The notes beneath the pieces were generated by a model. It was given only the letters and a program-made list of their open reading frames with translations, did no database searches and was not told where the DNA came from. The position numbers and the translations under genes were made by a program. A stretch of 64,000 nt of DNA from Chromatium okenii (GTDB taxonomy: Bacteria > Pseudomonadota > Gammaproteobacteria > Chromatiales > Chromatiaceae). Position 1 is the first letter of the stretch, and each line of letters opens with the position of its first letter. Shown piece by piece: positions 25,854 through 34,979 of this stretch. The stretch lies in the NCBI RefSeq assembly GCF_002958735.1, contig NZ_PPGH01000013.1, positions 62,001 to 126,000 of the forward strand. The letters are read 5' to 3'.

Positions 25854-27869
25854 TTAAACATCGCGGATGTAATCGTAGATGTTCAAATAATCTTGTCCCG
25901 GTACATTCCACGAATAATCCGAACGCATGGCGTTTTTCATCAATTCACGGAAATGATCGGGGTGATTGCGGTAGCAAGCGATGGCACGACCCAATGCAGA
26001 TTCAAGACCTGGATTATCGTAATCTTGGAAAACGTAACCATTACGCGCATGAAGCGGGCGATCAGAAAAATCTTTATCAAATACGGTGTCGGCTAATCCG
26101 CCAATTGCACGGACGACTGGAATAGTGCCATAGCGTAATGCGATGAGTTGCGTGAGACCGCAAGGCTCAAAACGACTCGGCACTAACATCATGTCTGCGC
26201 CAGCATAAATAAGATGTGATAAATCTTCATCAAAACCAATTTCTAAATGACAGTCAGGGCTGTCATTGAGCATCCGTTTTAATCCCCAGAAATCGCCGTT
26301 AATTCGTTCATCGGGACTAGAGCCAAGCAATACAAATTGTGCGCCGCGTTCCAAGGTATAAAAAATGGCGTGACGTACCAATTCAAGACCCTTTTGTGGA
26401 TCAAGTCGCCCAATAAAAGCGACAATTGGTTTGTCATTATCAGCGAGCATTAAGCGGTGACGCAGTGCCCGTTTATTGTCGTATTTACCCTCAATCGTTT
26501 CAATGTTATAGCGCGTCGGAATTTGATGATCTACTTCTGGATTCCACACGTCGTAATCAATGCCATTCACGACGCCACCGTATTTAATATGATGGGTGTG
26601 TAATGTTGATTCTAAACCAAATCCTTGCCCTTGATCTTTGGTTTCAAACGCATAACGCGGCGATACGGTGGTGACGAAATTCGCGTAAACGATGCCACCT
26701 TTAAGCAAATTCAAGGCGCGAGGATGACGATTATCCGCCATGCGCGTGGGATCAAAAAATCGCTCAGGTCGATGTAAACCAGTGGCATGAAGAATCTCAA
26801 CACCGGTGACACCCTGATGTGCAAAGTTATGAATTGTTAAACAAACTCGTGGATGCGTCATACCCAGCGATTGATAAAATTCATACAAAAACACTGGAAC
26901 CAATGCGGTTTGCCAATCGTGGCAATGAATCACGTCGGGATGTTTGCCGGATTTCCATAAGAATTCCATTGCGGCGCGAGAGAAAAAAGCATAACGCAGC
27001 ACATCATCTTTGAACCCGTAAATGCTGCCGCGATTAAAGAAGTTATCCGGTGAATGCGGTTCAATGAAAAAACATTTGCGGTCATGGACAAAACCAAAGA
27101 ATACAGTGCAATGAATTGCGCCGTCATACCAAGGCACCCATAAATCGTGATAAACCTCTTGCATAGCATAAATTTGGTCATGCCGCATGGAGGAATACTT
27201 GGGCAAAATGATTTCAACGTGATTGCCGCGAATTGCTAATTCACGACTTAAACCAAATACGACATCCGCTAATCCACCTACTTTAGCGACCGCAGCCAAT
27301 TCTGGCGTGATGTGTACAATAAATAGATTGGGACGCGCTGGTGCGGGCGGCGGTGGTTCAGCAATAACTTCTAGTGCCCGTTCTGGCTCTGGTTCTATTG
27401 CTACAACCGATTCAGGTTCAATAACCGATGGAAATGCTGGTTCCAGTACAAATTCTGGGGTTATTTCAATCATCACTGTCGTTTCAGCAGCAATTGGAAT
27501 TTCTGCAACTGCGGGTGCAATTTCATCTGTTGGTGTGACAATGATTTCTGCGTTGACGACCTCGGCAATCGCAGCAGCAACCGGCACGTCAACAGCAGGC
27601 TCAATCAGTTGGGTTGCTTCAGATTTACTTGTAGAACGCCGCCGTGATTTGGTTGTCGCTGGTGCGGAATCGCCGCTCGGTTCCACTGCCGATGCAGTTG
27701 GTGCATGTTCTGGCGCAGGCGCAGCCGCTTTAATTTCTTCTGTAGTCGTAACCGCGACGGGGATAACGTCTGGCACAACAGTTTCTACTGCTGGCGCAGC
27801 GGCAGTGGGCTTGACCGCGCTAGGTTGCACAGTCGGTATCTGTTTTGATCCAGTTGGCTTTTTTGGCAT
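25854..27869 (-). CDS. glgA: Glycogen synthase GlgA with a ~185-residue Ala/Pro/Glu N-terminal extension
   Basis: GT5 enzyme that transfers glucose from ADP-glucose to the growing alpha-1,4-glucan. The catalytic part begins near residue 185 with NLFIVHITPELAAVAKVGGLADV, which carries the KVGGL substrate motif, continues with HCHDWQTALVP, and ends with the GT-B nucleotide site RFEPCGLTQLIALRYGTIPV. Residues 1 to about 185 are low complexity, rich in Ala, Val, Pro, Glu and Thr, with a basic patch (KSRRRSTSKSE). Typical GlgA is about 480 residues, so the extension is extra. There is no Met close to the catalytic domain, so the long start at 27869 is favoured. Minus strand, upstream of the GH13 gene. 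Confidence 0.9.
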   Translation of the reverse strand: MPKKPTGSKQIPTVQPSAVKPTAAAPAVETVVPDVIPVAVTTTEEIKAAAPAPEHAPTASAVEPSGDSAPATTKSRRRSTSKSEATQLIEPAVDVPVAAAIAEVVNAEIIVTPTDEIAPAVAEIPIAAETTVMIEITPEFVLEPAFPSVIEPESVVAIEPEPERALEVIAEPPPPAPARPNLFIVHITPELAAVAKVGGLADVVFGLSRELAIRGNHVEIILPKYSSMRHDQIYAMQEVYHDLWVPWYDGAIHCTVFFGFVHDRKCFFIEPHSPDNFFNRGSIYGFKDDVLRYAFFSRAAMEFLWKSGKHPDVIHCHDWQTALVPVFLYEFYQSLGMTHPRVCLTIHNFAHQGVTGVEILHATGLHRPERFFDPTRMADNRHPRALNLLKGGIVYANFVTTVSPRYAFETKDQGQGFGLESTLHTHHIKYGGVVNGIDYDVWNPEVDHQIPTRYNIETIEGKYDNKRALRHRLMLADNDKPIVAFIGRLDPQKGLELVRHAIFYTLERGAQFVLLGSSPDERINGDFWGLKRMLNDSPDCHLEIGFDEDLSHLIYAGADMMLVPSRFEPCGLTQLIALRYGTIPVVRAIGGLADTVFDKDFSDRPLHARNGYVFQDYDNPGLESALGRAIACYRNHPDHFRELMKNAMRSDYSWNVPGQDYLNIYDYIRDV

Positions 27870-27969
27870 TCGCTTGCTTCCTAACGCAGTGTTATTTCGT
27901 CAAAGATCAGGTGAATAATTGTAACGCAGTCAGTTTGCACCACCGCCGTTATCTCTCAGCGTGAATCAA

Positions 27970-29814
27970 TCATGCCTGATGACCACGCGTATTAAATGCA
28001 ACATTCCAGTGTTCTCCGCCAGCATCCACCGGAATTGCTGTCAATTCGAGCGTTCCAACTTCGGTGACTGCTGCCTGCAATTGCACGGCGACAACTTCGC
28101 CCGGTTTGCGCGTGGTGGTCGAAAGCGTGGTTTGAATTTCCGCCATTTCGTCCAGCTCATCCGCGTTCCATTCTTCCAATAAATCGCCGACTTGATCCTC
28201 GCGGCGCACGCTGGAACCGAAAAACCGAAACCGCACCGGCTCGCCGACCACCAGCCCGAATTCCTGTGGCGGCGCAACCGGCGGCGAACCTTCTTCTAAT
28301 CCAAACGGAACCACACATAGCGCCTGAATTTCCGGTTCCATGCCGGGAATTGCCGGCATCGCACTTTCCACGCCGACGTAATAACTGTGCGACGTACCGC
28401 CGCGAATCCGCACTCCACCATGACGGCGAACATGCGCATGAAATGCTGCGCCCCGCGCCACGGCTAAGTCCAAATCGCGGGCAATTAACAATCGCGCTGC
28501 TGGGGCAGATTCGCTCGCCAGCCATTGATTGAGCACTTCCAGCACTCGCGCTTGCAGCGGCGTGGCTTTGAACACGCCGCCGTTAAACAGCACTGCCGTC
28601 GGGCGCAAAAAGCTGGCGTCGGGATGCTGCGCCACAAAACCGGCGAGATCGCCAGTTGCGCCAGCTTGACGGGCGAGAAAAGCGGCGAGATGGCGCGTGA
28701 CGGCTGGGTCTTGGGCGTAAGGCAAACCGACTTTGGTCAATGCGCCGCGTGGACGATTGACTGGGCGAGCACTGGCTGCAACCGCTGGGAAAAAGCCCTC
28801 GATCAAACTGGCTTCGATTTCAGCGCGGGTCAATTCGGTACGAATACTGCCGCCAATCAACCGCGAACCGCGACTGGGTACGACCACCGGAACCTGCGCC
28901 AGCGTCGCATCAGCCAGCAGCGTTTCCTTCGCCTGCCGACAACCGTGCGTGAGCGCCTGCACTTGCCAGCGATCCAATTCCACGCCGGTGTGCGCCAGCT
29001 TGGTTTTCAATAAATACGCCAGCGCCAAATCCATGTTGTCGCCGCCGAGTAAAATGTGTTCGCCGACTGCAACCCGCGTCAGTTCTAACGCACCGTCATT
29101 TTCCGTCACTGCGATCAACGATAAATCCGTCGTGCCGCCACCGACATCGACCACCAAAATCACATCGCCGACCTGCACTTGCTGCCGCCACTCGCCTTCG
29201 CTGTCATTCACCCAGCTATACAGCGCGGCTTGCGGCTCTTCCAACAGCACCAGTTGCTCGATGCCAATCGCTCGCGCTGCTTCGGCCGTCAATTCCCGCG
29301 CTGCCGGATCAAATGATGCGGGCACTGTGACGGTGACGGCTTGCTGATGCAGCGGCGCGTAAGGATGCAGCCCGTTCCACGCATCGCGCAGATGGGCGAG
29401 AAATTGCACGCTGGCGTCAAACGGGGAAATTTGCGGAATTTCCGCTGGCGCTCCTGCCGGTAAACAGGCGGCTTTGCGGTCGATGTCGGGATGACACAGC
29501 CAGCTTTTGGCGCTGGAAATCAAGCGGATTGGCGTGGTCATTCCTTGTTGCCGCGCCAGCTCACCGCCGATGCGGGTGGCGTCGGTGTGCCAAGGCAAAC
29601 CGAGATCGCCGGCGCGAAATTCATCCCGGTGCGGCAAATATAAAAACGAAGGCAGCAGCGGTCGCGCTTCCACTGCGCCGGGCGAAACCAGTTGTGGAAT
29701 CAACAGCAAGGCTTGAACAATCTGCTCGCCCTCGCTTTTTTCTGAATCAACGTAAGACAACGCGCAGTGCGTCGTGCCCAAATCAATGCCGACGGCATAA
29801 CGCGGATGATTCAC
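27970..29814 (-). CDS. Hsp70-family protein of the DUF2760-linked type
   Basis: About 614 residues. The N-terminal ATPase has the Hsp70 phosphate motifs YAVGIDLGTTHCALSYVDS and VILVVDVGGGTTDLSLI. The C-terminal third (RGGTSHSYYVGVES, FGLVVGEPVRFRFFGSS) differs from the normal DnaK substrate domain, which is why it is not DnaK. Start: GTG at 29814 has a GGAGGTGG ribosome site and its GTGA overlaps the DUF2760 stop, so the two genes are translationally coupled; the longer reading to 29895 lies inside DUF2760. Substrate and function of this chaperone type are not established to my knowledge. Confidence 0.88.
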   Translation of the reverse strand: MNHPRYAVGIDLGTTHCALSYVDSEKSEGEQIVQALLLIPQLVSPGAVEARPLLPSFLYLPHRDEFRAGDLGLPWHTDATRIGGELARQQGMTTPIRLISSAKSWLCHPDIDRKAACLPAGAPAEIPQISPFDASVQFLAHLRDAWNGLHPYAPLHQQAVTVTVPASFDPAARELTAEAARAIGIEQLVLLEEPQAALYSWVNDSEGEWRQQVQVGDVILVVDVGGGTTDLSLIAVTENDGALELTRVAVGEHILLGGDNMDLALAYLLKTKLAHTGVELDRWQVQALTHGCRQAKETLLADATLAQVPVVVPSRGSRLIGGSIRTELTRAEIEASLIEGFFPAVAASARPVNRPRGALTKVGLPYAQDPAVTRHLAAFLARQAGATGDLAGFVAQHPDASFLRPTAVLFNGGVFKATPLQARVLEVLNQWLASESAPAARLLIARDLDLAVARGAAFHAHVRRHGGVRIRGGTSHSYYVGVESAMPAIPGMEPEIQALCVVPFGLEEGSPPVAPPQEFGLVVGEPVRFRFFGSSVRREDQVGDLLEEWNADELDEMAEIQTTLSTTTRKPGEVVAVQLQAAVTEVGTLELTAIPVDAGGEHWNVAFNTRGHQA

Positions 29815-30368
29815 AGTTCCACCTCCGCAGCAGCGAGGATGCGCAGATCGTGGGTGCTGGTGAGTTGTGGCAAGCGGGTTTCGGCGACGCGCCAACCGCG
29901 ATGCAGCAGGGTTCCAGTAAACGGCGGTTCACCAACGACTTGTCCGGTCGGGCGAATCGCGGAGGCATCAAATCCGCGCTGCAGCGTGACGCGGCTGCCT
30001 TCCAGTTCGTCGCGCACTGGCGTGATGGTGAGATATTCGTTGAGTACGCGCTGGCAGCCGTGATGCACCACGCGGGCTGCTGCGCCAACTTCTTGATCGG
30101 AATAGCTTTGGATGTTTTCGTGCAGGAAATCGACTAATCGCCCCTCGCGTTGCAATAAACCGAGCAACAGTAATGCGGCATCGGGTGCAGCAGTGGCGAG
30201 TGGAATTGCGGCTGGCGCTGGCGCAACAACAGAAGCTGGCGGCGAGATGTCGTCATCTGTCGCCAACTGCGCGACGGCTTGCGCAAAATCTGGGTCTTTG
30301 AAAATACGGCGAAAACTGCCGAATGCGATCAGTGTCCTCCGAAATACGGACGGCGCTGCTGTGGTCAT
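29811..30368 (-). CDS. DUF2760 protein, partner of the Hsp70-like gene
   Basis: 185 residues. The C-terminal 110 (ALLLLGLLQREGRLVDFL, then YSDQEVGAAARVVHHGC and EGSRVTLQRGFD) is the DUF2760 domain; an Ala/Pro linker separates it from a short N-terminal segment (RRTLIAFGSFRRIF). Cytoplasmic. GTGA overlap with the Hsp70-like gene indicates a two-gene operon. Function unknown; the pairing is the best clue, suggesting a dedicated co-factor or client of that chaperone. Confidence 0.85.
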   Translation of the reverse strand: MTTAAPSVFRRTLIAFGSFRRIFKDPDFAQAVAQLATDDDISPPASVVAPAPAAIPLATAAPDAALLLLGLLQREGRLVDFLHENIQSYSDQEVGAAARVVHHGCQRVLNEYLTITPVRDELEGSRVTLQRGFDASAIRPTGQVVGEPPFTGTLLHRGWRVAETRLPQLTSTHDLRILAAAEVEL

Positions 30369-30527
30369 GGAGAGTTCCTCTGCGCTGAAATCGGGAGAGA
30401 TTAGGATTGCGACAAGCTGGCGGTGCGCTTAATCGACCGCTGATCTTTGCTGCAAAAAACGCGATTATACGTGTCTCAGACCCAAGCTAAACGCGGATCA
30501 CGACAATCTGCTGGAGAATGTTGATTG

Positions 30528-30752
30528 ATGACGACATCTTGTATTAAGACTCCAACTGCCGAACAGCGCCACGAAATGATTGCGCTGGCGGCCTATTATT
30601 TAGCGGAACGCCGCCATTTTGCGCCGGGGTCGGCGGATGCAGATTGGTTAAACGCCGAACGAATGATTGATGCGCTGATTGCTGCGCAGTTGATTGGCGC
30701 AACGACCACACCGGAGCGCGTTCGTAATGCGCTGAAATTCAGTGTGGCGTGA
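30528..30752 (+). CDS. DUF2934-family small protein
   Basis: About 74 residues. The segment MIALAAYYLAERRHFAPGS followed by DADWLNAERMIDAL is the short DUF2934 motif (Tyr/Ala-rich helix, then DWLxAE). GGAG lies 8-11 bases upstream of the adjacent TTG/ATG pair at 30525/30528, so the start is uncertain by one codon. Function unknown. Divergent from the DUF2760 gene. Confidence 0.75.
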   Translation: MTTSCIKTPTAEQRHEMIALAAYYLAERRHFAPGSADADWLNAERMIDALIAAQLIGATTTPERVRNALKFSVA

Positions 30753-30765
30753 ATTAAATCGGCGC

Positions 30766-30794
30766 AAAAAAAAGCGCGACGATGTGTCGCGCTT
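30766..30794 (-). terminator. Hairpin with T-run on the minus strand
   Basis: AAGCGCGAC (30772-30780) and GTCGCGCTT (30786-30794) form a 9-bp stem. On the minus strand the stem is followed by eight T; on the plus strand it is flanked by A runs. It would stop transcription coming from the ssrA side and is only weak for the DUF2934 gene. Confidence 0.65.
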
Positions 30795-30826
30795 AAAAAA
30801 AATTACCACCAAAGGAGGATGGAGGA

Positions 30827-30868
30827 ATGTACTGGAGGATCAAACTTCAGTACATCAGTAGTTTCTAA
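30827..30868 (+). other. Possible 13-codon leader ORF with very strong ribosome site and internal hairpin
   Basis: AAAGGAGG (30811-30818) sits 8 bases before an ATG that opens a 13-residue frame (MYWRIKLQYISSF). Inside it, GTACTGGAG (30829-30837) can pair with CTTCAGTAC (30845-30853). No larger plus-strand gene follows. It may be a leader peptide, a small RNA or chance. Confidence 0.35.
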
Positions 30869-30924
30869 TATACCAAATCGTTTGTCAATCCTGATGTGGC
30901 GGGAATTTCGATACCACGAGACAT

Positions 30925-30950
30925 AAAAAAACCCGCACTAGGCGGGTTTT
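30925..30950 (-). terminator. Terminator of ssrA
   Basis: On the minus strand ACCCGCC-TAGT-GCGGGT is followed by seven T, 12 bases beyond the CCA end of ssrA. Confidence 0.88.
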
Positions 30951-30962
30951 CAATACAGAAGT

Positions 30963-31318
30963 TGGTGGAGGCGGCGGGAATCGAACCCGCGTCCGCAAGC
31001 CCTCTGCCCTTGGTTCTACATGTTTAGCCAATTCAATTGTTTTTAACCTTCACACGCCCGAATGGCAGGGCGACGTGTCGGCGATTTCGTTAGTTTTAGC
31101 AGATCAGGTCCGAACGCCCATCTCCGCGATCCTGTGTAATGTTACCCCTGGAACCCGCCGCCCACAGGCGAGAGACGGTCAGAGGCTCGCTGGGTTAAGC
31201 AGCGAGAGCGTAGTTGTCGTCGTTGGCAACTATAAGTTTGCGGCTGGATTTACGAGGTAAACCGCACCTCGACATGCACCTTAGGTTTTGCGACCCACGT
31301 CGAAGCCATGTCGCCCCC
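30963..31318 (-). ncRNA. ssrA: tmRNA (ssrA)
   Basis: Transfer-messenger RNA that rescues stalled ribosomes with SmpB. On the minus strand it starts GGGGGCGACATGGCTTCGAC and ends with a tRNA-like arm CGGGTTCGATTCCCGCC and encoded CCA. The tag frame, found around 31200-31235, reads ANDDNYALAA before a TAA, the usual gammaproteobacterial type. One-piece (not permuted). smpB lies directly upstream on the same strand. Confidence 0.95.
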
Positions 31319-31332
31319 AAGTGAGACTGTCA

Positions 31333-31361
31333 ACTATAGACTTGCAATGATGACCCGGCAA
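31333..31361 (-). promoter_or_regulatory. Probable sigma70 promoter of ssrA
   Basis: On the minus strand TTGCCG, 17 bases, then TATAGT, lying between the smpB stop and the mature tmRNA 5' end. The predicted transcript would start about 8 bases before the mature end and need 5' processing. Confidence 0.6.
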
Positions 31362-31363
31362 GC

Positions 31364-31843
31364 TCAACCGGTTTTGAACAGCCGTTCTTTATCGCGTTGC
31401 CAATCACGATCCTTCTCCGTGGAGCGTTTATCGTGTTGTTTCTTGCCCTTAGCCAAACCAATTTCGAGTTTGGCGCGTCCGTGTTTCCAGTACATCGCGG
31501 TGGGAATAAGGGTATATCCAGAACGTTCAGTCAACCCAATCAATCGGTTAAGCTCATAGCGTTTAAGTAGCAGCTTCCGGCTGCGTGTTGGATCAGGATT
31601 AACGTGCGTCGATGCAGCGGCAAGTGCCGAAATGTGAGTGCCAATTAAAAAGCACTCACCGTGCAAAATTTTGACGTAGCTTTCCTTGAGTTGAATGCGT
31701 CCTGCTCGTAAGCTCTTGACTTCCCAACCTTCAAGCACTAAACCCGTCTCAATGCGTTGTTCGATGAAAAAATCGTGACCTGCCTTTTTGTTCAGGGCGA
31801 TGGTCGCGTTGCCCATGGTCTTGCTCTTGCTAGTTTTTGTCAT
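31364..31843 (-). CDS. smpB: SsrA-binding protein SmpB
   Basis: 159 residues. Binds the tRNA-like domain of tmRNA and brings it to stalled ribosomes. Signature segments are [28 protein letters not shown] (split here by the usual oligonucleotide-binding fold), [10 protein letters not shown] and the basic C-terminal tail [20 protein letters not shown] that enters the mRNA channel. Followed by ssrA on the same strand, the common arrangement. Confidence 0.95.
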   Translation of the reverse strand: MTKTSKSKTMGNATIALNKKAGHDFFIEQRIETGLVLEGWEVKSLRAGRIQLKESYVKILHGECFLIGTHISALAAASTHVNPDPTRSRKLLLKRYELNRLIGLTERSGYTLIPTAMYWKHGRAKLEIGLAKGKKQHDKRSTEKDRDWQRDKERLFKTG

Positions 31844-31924
31844 GTCGTTAGTCTTAAAAGGATTATGTGCTTAGTTTATAAGGTTTTATAGATAAAGCGT
31901 TTTATTTGACGATCAAACTCACGC

Positions 31925-31952
31925 TTGAATTCTGCAAAAAACTGGCTATGAT
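31925..31952 (+). promoter_or_regulatory. Probable sigma70 promoter of tpiA
   Basis: TTGAAT, 16 bases, TATGAT, ending 28 bases before the tpiA ATG and its GGAG ribosome site. Confidence 0.55.
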
Positions 31953-31979
31953 CGCTAACTCAATTTATGGAGTCTCGCT

Positions 31980-32750
31980 ATGCGTCAACCTTTGATTGCA
32001 GGAAACTGGAAAATGAATGGCAATCGATCAAGCGTTGAAACGCTTTTATCGAATGTTATCAATGGAGCATCAACAATTTCAAAAACCGAAGTTGTGGTTT
32101 GTCCATCATTTCCTTTCCTTGACCTTAGTGAACGCTTGCTTTCTGGAACTTCAATTAAACTTGGTGCACAGAACACCTCTACTAAAGAGTCTGGCGCTTA
32201 CACTGGCGAAGTCTCTGCCAGTATGCTCGCTAACTTTGGTTGTCAATATGTCATTTGCGGACATTCAGAACGTCGTGAGTATTATGGCGAAACCGACGCA
32301 ATCATTGCAGAAAAAGTGTCGATTTGTGTAGAAAAAGGAATGAGAGCTATTCTGTGCGTTGGTGAAACACTAAATCAACGCGAGCAAGAGCAAACCGAGT
32401 CTGTTATTAGTACTCAGCTTGATGGTGTTATCACACAAATTGGTATTGACATTTTTAATAACATAGAAATAGCTTACGAACCAGTTTGGGCAATTGGTAC
32501 AGGAAAAACCGCAACGCCAGAACAGGCTCAGAGTGTTCATGCTTTTATTCGTCAAAAGATTGCTAGTCACAGTTTAGTGATTGCTGAGAAAATCAGAATA
32601 CTCTATGGCGGAAGTATGAAAGCAGAAAACGCTTGTGACCTATTATCTCAGTCAGATATTGATGGTGGTTTAATTGGTGGTGCATCGCTGGTTGCTAATG
32701 ATTTTTTAGCAATCTGTCGCGCTGGTGATACCGTTGCGTCACAGAATTAA
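31980..32750 (+). CDS. tpiA: Triosephosphate isomerase
   Basis: 256 residues; interconverts dihydroxyacetone phosphate and glyceraldehyde 3-phosphate in glycolysis and the Calvin cycle. N-terminal RQPLIAGNWKMNG carries the Asn-Lys active-site pair, the catalytic His is in ICGHSERREYY, the Glu in AYEPVWAIGTGKTATP, and the phosphate loop is RILYGGSMKAENA. Full length, GGAG ribosome site. First gene of a tpiA-secG-tRNA-Leu-nuo string, a common gammaproteobacterial order. Confidence 0.97.
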   Translation: MRQPLIAGNWKMNGNRSSVETLLSNVINGASTISKTEVVVCPSFPFLDLSERLLSGTSIKLGAQNTSTKESGAYTGEVSASMLANFGCQYVICGHSERREYYGETDAIIAEKVSICVEKGMRAILCVGETLNQREQEQTESVISTQLDGVITQIGIDIFNNIEIAYEPVWAIGTGKTATPEQAQSVHAFIRQKIASHSLVIAEKIRILYGGSMKAENACDLLSQSDIDGGLIGGASLVANDFLAICRAGDTVASQN

Positions 32751-32774
32751 AGTCTGAATTACAAAATAATTTCT

Positions 32775-33188
32775 ATGCACACAATTTTAACAATTGCCCA
32801 AGTTTTCTTATCAATAGGACTCATTGGATTAGTGCTTATCCAGCATGGGAAAGGCGCAGATGCTGGCGCTGCTTTTGGAAGTGGTGCATCGCAAACAGTA
32901 TTTGGCTCTCAAGGAACAGGGTCGTTTTTAACACGTATCACCGCTATTATTGCGACGTTGTTCTTTTTAACGAGTATGGCGCTCGCTTACTATGCAACTC
33001 AAGGACATGAACCGGTTGGGTTGATGGAGCAAATTGATGACACAACAGTAAGTGATCAGTCAATGAAACTAGAAAAAACTTCTCCATCAGATATACCTAC
33101 CGTTCCTGAAAGTGCTATAGAAGAACACTCTCAAACAGATGTTCCAATACTGCCTAGCACACCCAATCCTGAAAGTGGAAAAGAGTAA
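32775..33188 (+). CDS. secG: Preprotein translocase subunit SecG
   Basis: 137 residues; small inner-membrane subunit of SecYEG. Two membrane helices (ILTIAQVFLSIGLIGLVLI and ITAIIATLFFLTSMALAYY) flank the conserved GKGADAGAAFGSGASQTVFGS loop. The tail beyond residue 75 is Ser/Pro/Glu-rich and variable, as in other SecG. Starts 24 bases after tpiA. Confidence 0.93.
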   Translation: MHTILTIAQVFLSIGLIGLVLIQHGKGADAGAAFGSGASQTVFGSQGTGSFLTRITAIIATLFFLTSMALAYYATQGHEPVGLMEQIDDTTVSDQSMKLEKTSPSDIPTVPESAIEEHSQTDVPILPSTPNPESGKE

Positions 33189-33197
33189 ATGTTTATT

Positions 33198-33282
33198 GCC
33201 GACGTGGTGAAATTGGTAGACACGCTATCTTGAGGGGGTAGTGGCGTAAGCTGTGCCAGTTCGAGTCTGGCCGTCGGCACCA
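33198..33282 (+). tRNA. tRNA-Leu (anticodon GAG)
   Basis: 85 bases with acceptor GCCGACG/CGTCGGC, encoded CCA, and a long class II variable arm (TGGCGTAAGCTGTGCC region). The anticodon loop TTGAGGG gives GAG, reading CUC/CUU leucine codons. Lies between secG and nuoA. Confidence 0.95.
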
Positions 33283-33289
33283 ATTAAAA

Positions 33290-33328
33290 AACGGTACACT
33301 CTGTTTAATCTAGTGTGCCGTTTTATTT
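33290..33328 (+). terminator. Terminator after tRNA-Leu
   Basis: ACGGTACACT and AGTGTGCCGT form a 10-bp stem (one G-T pair) around an 11-base loop, followed by TTTATTTT. Confidence 0.8.
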
Positions 33329-33357
33329 TGTGGTAAAGCGAATCTTTTTTCTTTCAG

Positions 33358-33387
33358 TTGACATATCAGTGATAGCTGAATTAGACT
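33358..33387 (+). promoter_or_regulatory. Candidate promoter of the nuo operon
   Basis: TTGACA (33358-33363), 18 bases, TAGACT (33382-33387), about 45 bases before nuoA. The TATTATAAG further down is an alternative -10. Low confidence. Confidence 0.4.
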
Positions 33388-33432
33388 TTGATCTCACCTA
33401 ATATATTATAAGAACGATAGTGGGAGGACACA

Positions 33433-33789
33433 GTGCTTAACAACTATCTTCCGATTTTGATGTTTATCCTTGTCGGAATATTGGTAGGTGTTGGTCCACT
33501 TTTAATGGGCTATTTCCTTGGTCCACATCATCCAGATAAAGATAAAAACGCTCCCTATGAGTGTGGTTTTGAAGCATTTGAGACCGCTCGGCTCAAGTTT
33601 GACGTGCGCTTTTATTTAGTTGCAATTCTATTCATTGTCTTTGACTTGGAAATTGCCTTTCTTTTTCCGTGGGCGGTTGTACTTAACGACCTTGGAATGA
33701 CTGCATTTTGGGTTATGACAATTTTCCTTGGTATTCTGGTCGTTGGCTTTATCTACGAATGGAAAAAAGGGGCATTGGAATGGGAATAG
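33433..33789 (+). CDS. nuoA: NADH-quinone oxidoreductase subunit A
   Basis: 118 residues, membrane-arm subunit of NDH-1 (complex I), three membrane helices. Conserved [44 protein letters not shown] start at 33433 with GGGAGGA 5 bases upstream. Its stop overlaps the nuoB start by 10 bases. Confidence 0.96.
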   Translation: MLNNYLPILMFILVGILVGVGPLLMGYFLGPHHPDKDKNAPYECGFEAFETARLKFDVRFYLVAILFIVFDLEIAFLFPWAVVLNDLGMTAFWVMTIFLGILVVGFIYEWKKGALEWE

Positions 33790-34256
33790 AGGGGCTGCTC
33801 GAAGAAAGCATTATTACGACAACAGCAGATAAACTTATCAATTGGGCTAGAACTGGTTCGCTTTGGCCAATGACCTTTGGTTTAGCTTGCTGTGCTGTAG
33901 AAATGATGCACGCAGGCGCTGCGCGTTATGACTTGGATCGCTTTGGAATTGTCTTTCGCCCTAGTCCACGTCAATCCGATGTTATGATTATTGCTGGAAC
34001 ATTAGTCAATAAAATGGCTCCGGCTCTTCGTAAAGTCTATGATCAAATGGCTGAACCGCGCTGGGTAATTTCAATGGGTTCATGTGCTAATGGCGGCGGC
34101 TATTACCACTATTCTTATGCCGTAGTGCGCGGTTGTGATCGTATTGTTCCCGTTGATATTTATGTGCCTGGTTGTCCACCAACAGCCGAAGCTTTGCTTT
34201 ATGGTATTTTGCAGCTTCAGAATAAAATTCGCCGTACAAACACGATTGCTCGCTGA
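33780..34256 (+). CDS. nuoB: NADH-quinone oxidoreductase subunit B
   Basis: 158 residues; peripheral-arm subunit that holds cluster N2, the last iron-sulfur centre before quinone. Cys ligands are in [17 protein letters not shown] and [14 protein letters not shown] at 33780 lies inside the end of nuoA and follows AAAGGGG; longer readings are nuoA shadows. Confidence 0.96.
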   Translation: MGIEGLLEESIITTTADKLINWARTGSLWPMTFGLACCAVEMMHAGAARYDLDRFGIVFRPSPRQSDVMIIAGTLVNKMAPALRKVYDQMAEPRWVISMGSCANGGGYYHYSYAVVRGCDRIVPVDIYVPGCPPTAEALLYGILQLQNKIRRTNTIAR

Positions 34257-34268
34257 GTGCATAATCAA

Positions 34269-34979
34269 ATGACCACAAGCTCTTCAATCAACAGCACTAA
34301 ACTCGATAAATTTGCTGCCCTTGTGCGCAAGCATTTTACGGAGATTGGTTGTGATTTAGTAGCTGAATTTGGTGAATTGACCCTAATTGTTCCCTCTACG
34401 CAACTAATTAAGGTTGCAGAGATTTTGCATGACCACCCAGATTTTTATTTTGAGCAATTAATTGATCTTTGCGGTGTTGATTACTCAACTTTTGGGCAGG
34501 CTGAGTGGGACACCGAAAATGTGTCTTATACTGGATTTGGGCGTGGTGTAGATCGAGATTTTAATTTTGAAATCGATAACTCCAAACGATTTGCTGTGGT
34601 TTATCATTTACTATCAATAACTAATAATCAACGTTTACGTTTGCGTACCTATGTAGATAGTTGTCATCCGCTTGTCGATTCAGTTGTCCCTATTTGGTCT
34701 GCATCTAATTGGTTTGAACGTGAAGCATTTGATCTTTACGGAATTCTTTTTCGTGGTCATCCTGACTTACGTCGAATTTTAACGGACTATGGTTTTATTG
34801 GTCATCCTTTCCGTAAAGATTTTCCATTAAGTGGTCAGGTCGAAATGCGTTATGATTCTGAACTAAAGCGCGTTATCTATCAGCAGGTATCAGTTGAACC
34901 GCGAGTTTTGGTTCCAAAAGTAATCCGCAAAGATAGTCGTTATATTAGGACTGATCAGGACAAGGAAGGAGTTAACTGA
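34269..34979 (+). CDS. nuoC: NADH-quinone oxidoreductase subunit C
   Basis: About 236 residues; 30-kDa peripheral subunit next to the quinone site, separate from NuoD here (not fused as in E. coli). The family block is [31 protein letters not shown] and [13 protein letters not shown] favour the ATG at 34269; a GTG at 34257 directly after the nuoB stop is possible. Stop overlaps the nuoD ATG by one base (TGATG). Confidence 0.94.
   Translation: MTTSSSINSTKLDKFAALVRKHFTEIGCDLVAEFGELTLIVPSTQLIKVAEILHDHPDFYFEQLIDLCGVDYSTFGQAEWDTENVSYTGFGRGVDRDFNFEIDNSKRFAVVYHLLSITNNQRLRLRTYVDSCHPLVDSVVPIWSASNWFEREAFDLYGILFRGHPDLRRILTDYGFIGHPFRKDFPLSGQVEMRYDSELKRVIYQQVSVEPRVLVPKVIRKDSRYIRTDQDKEGVN

Noticed and set aside
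27223..27918. Long plus-strand frame opposite glgA
   Set aside because: It is the antisense of the Ala/Pro-rich extension and reads as Ser/Ala/Thr low complexity with no family features or ribosome site.
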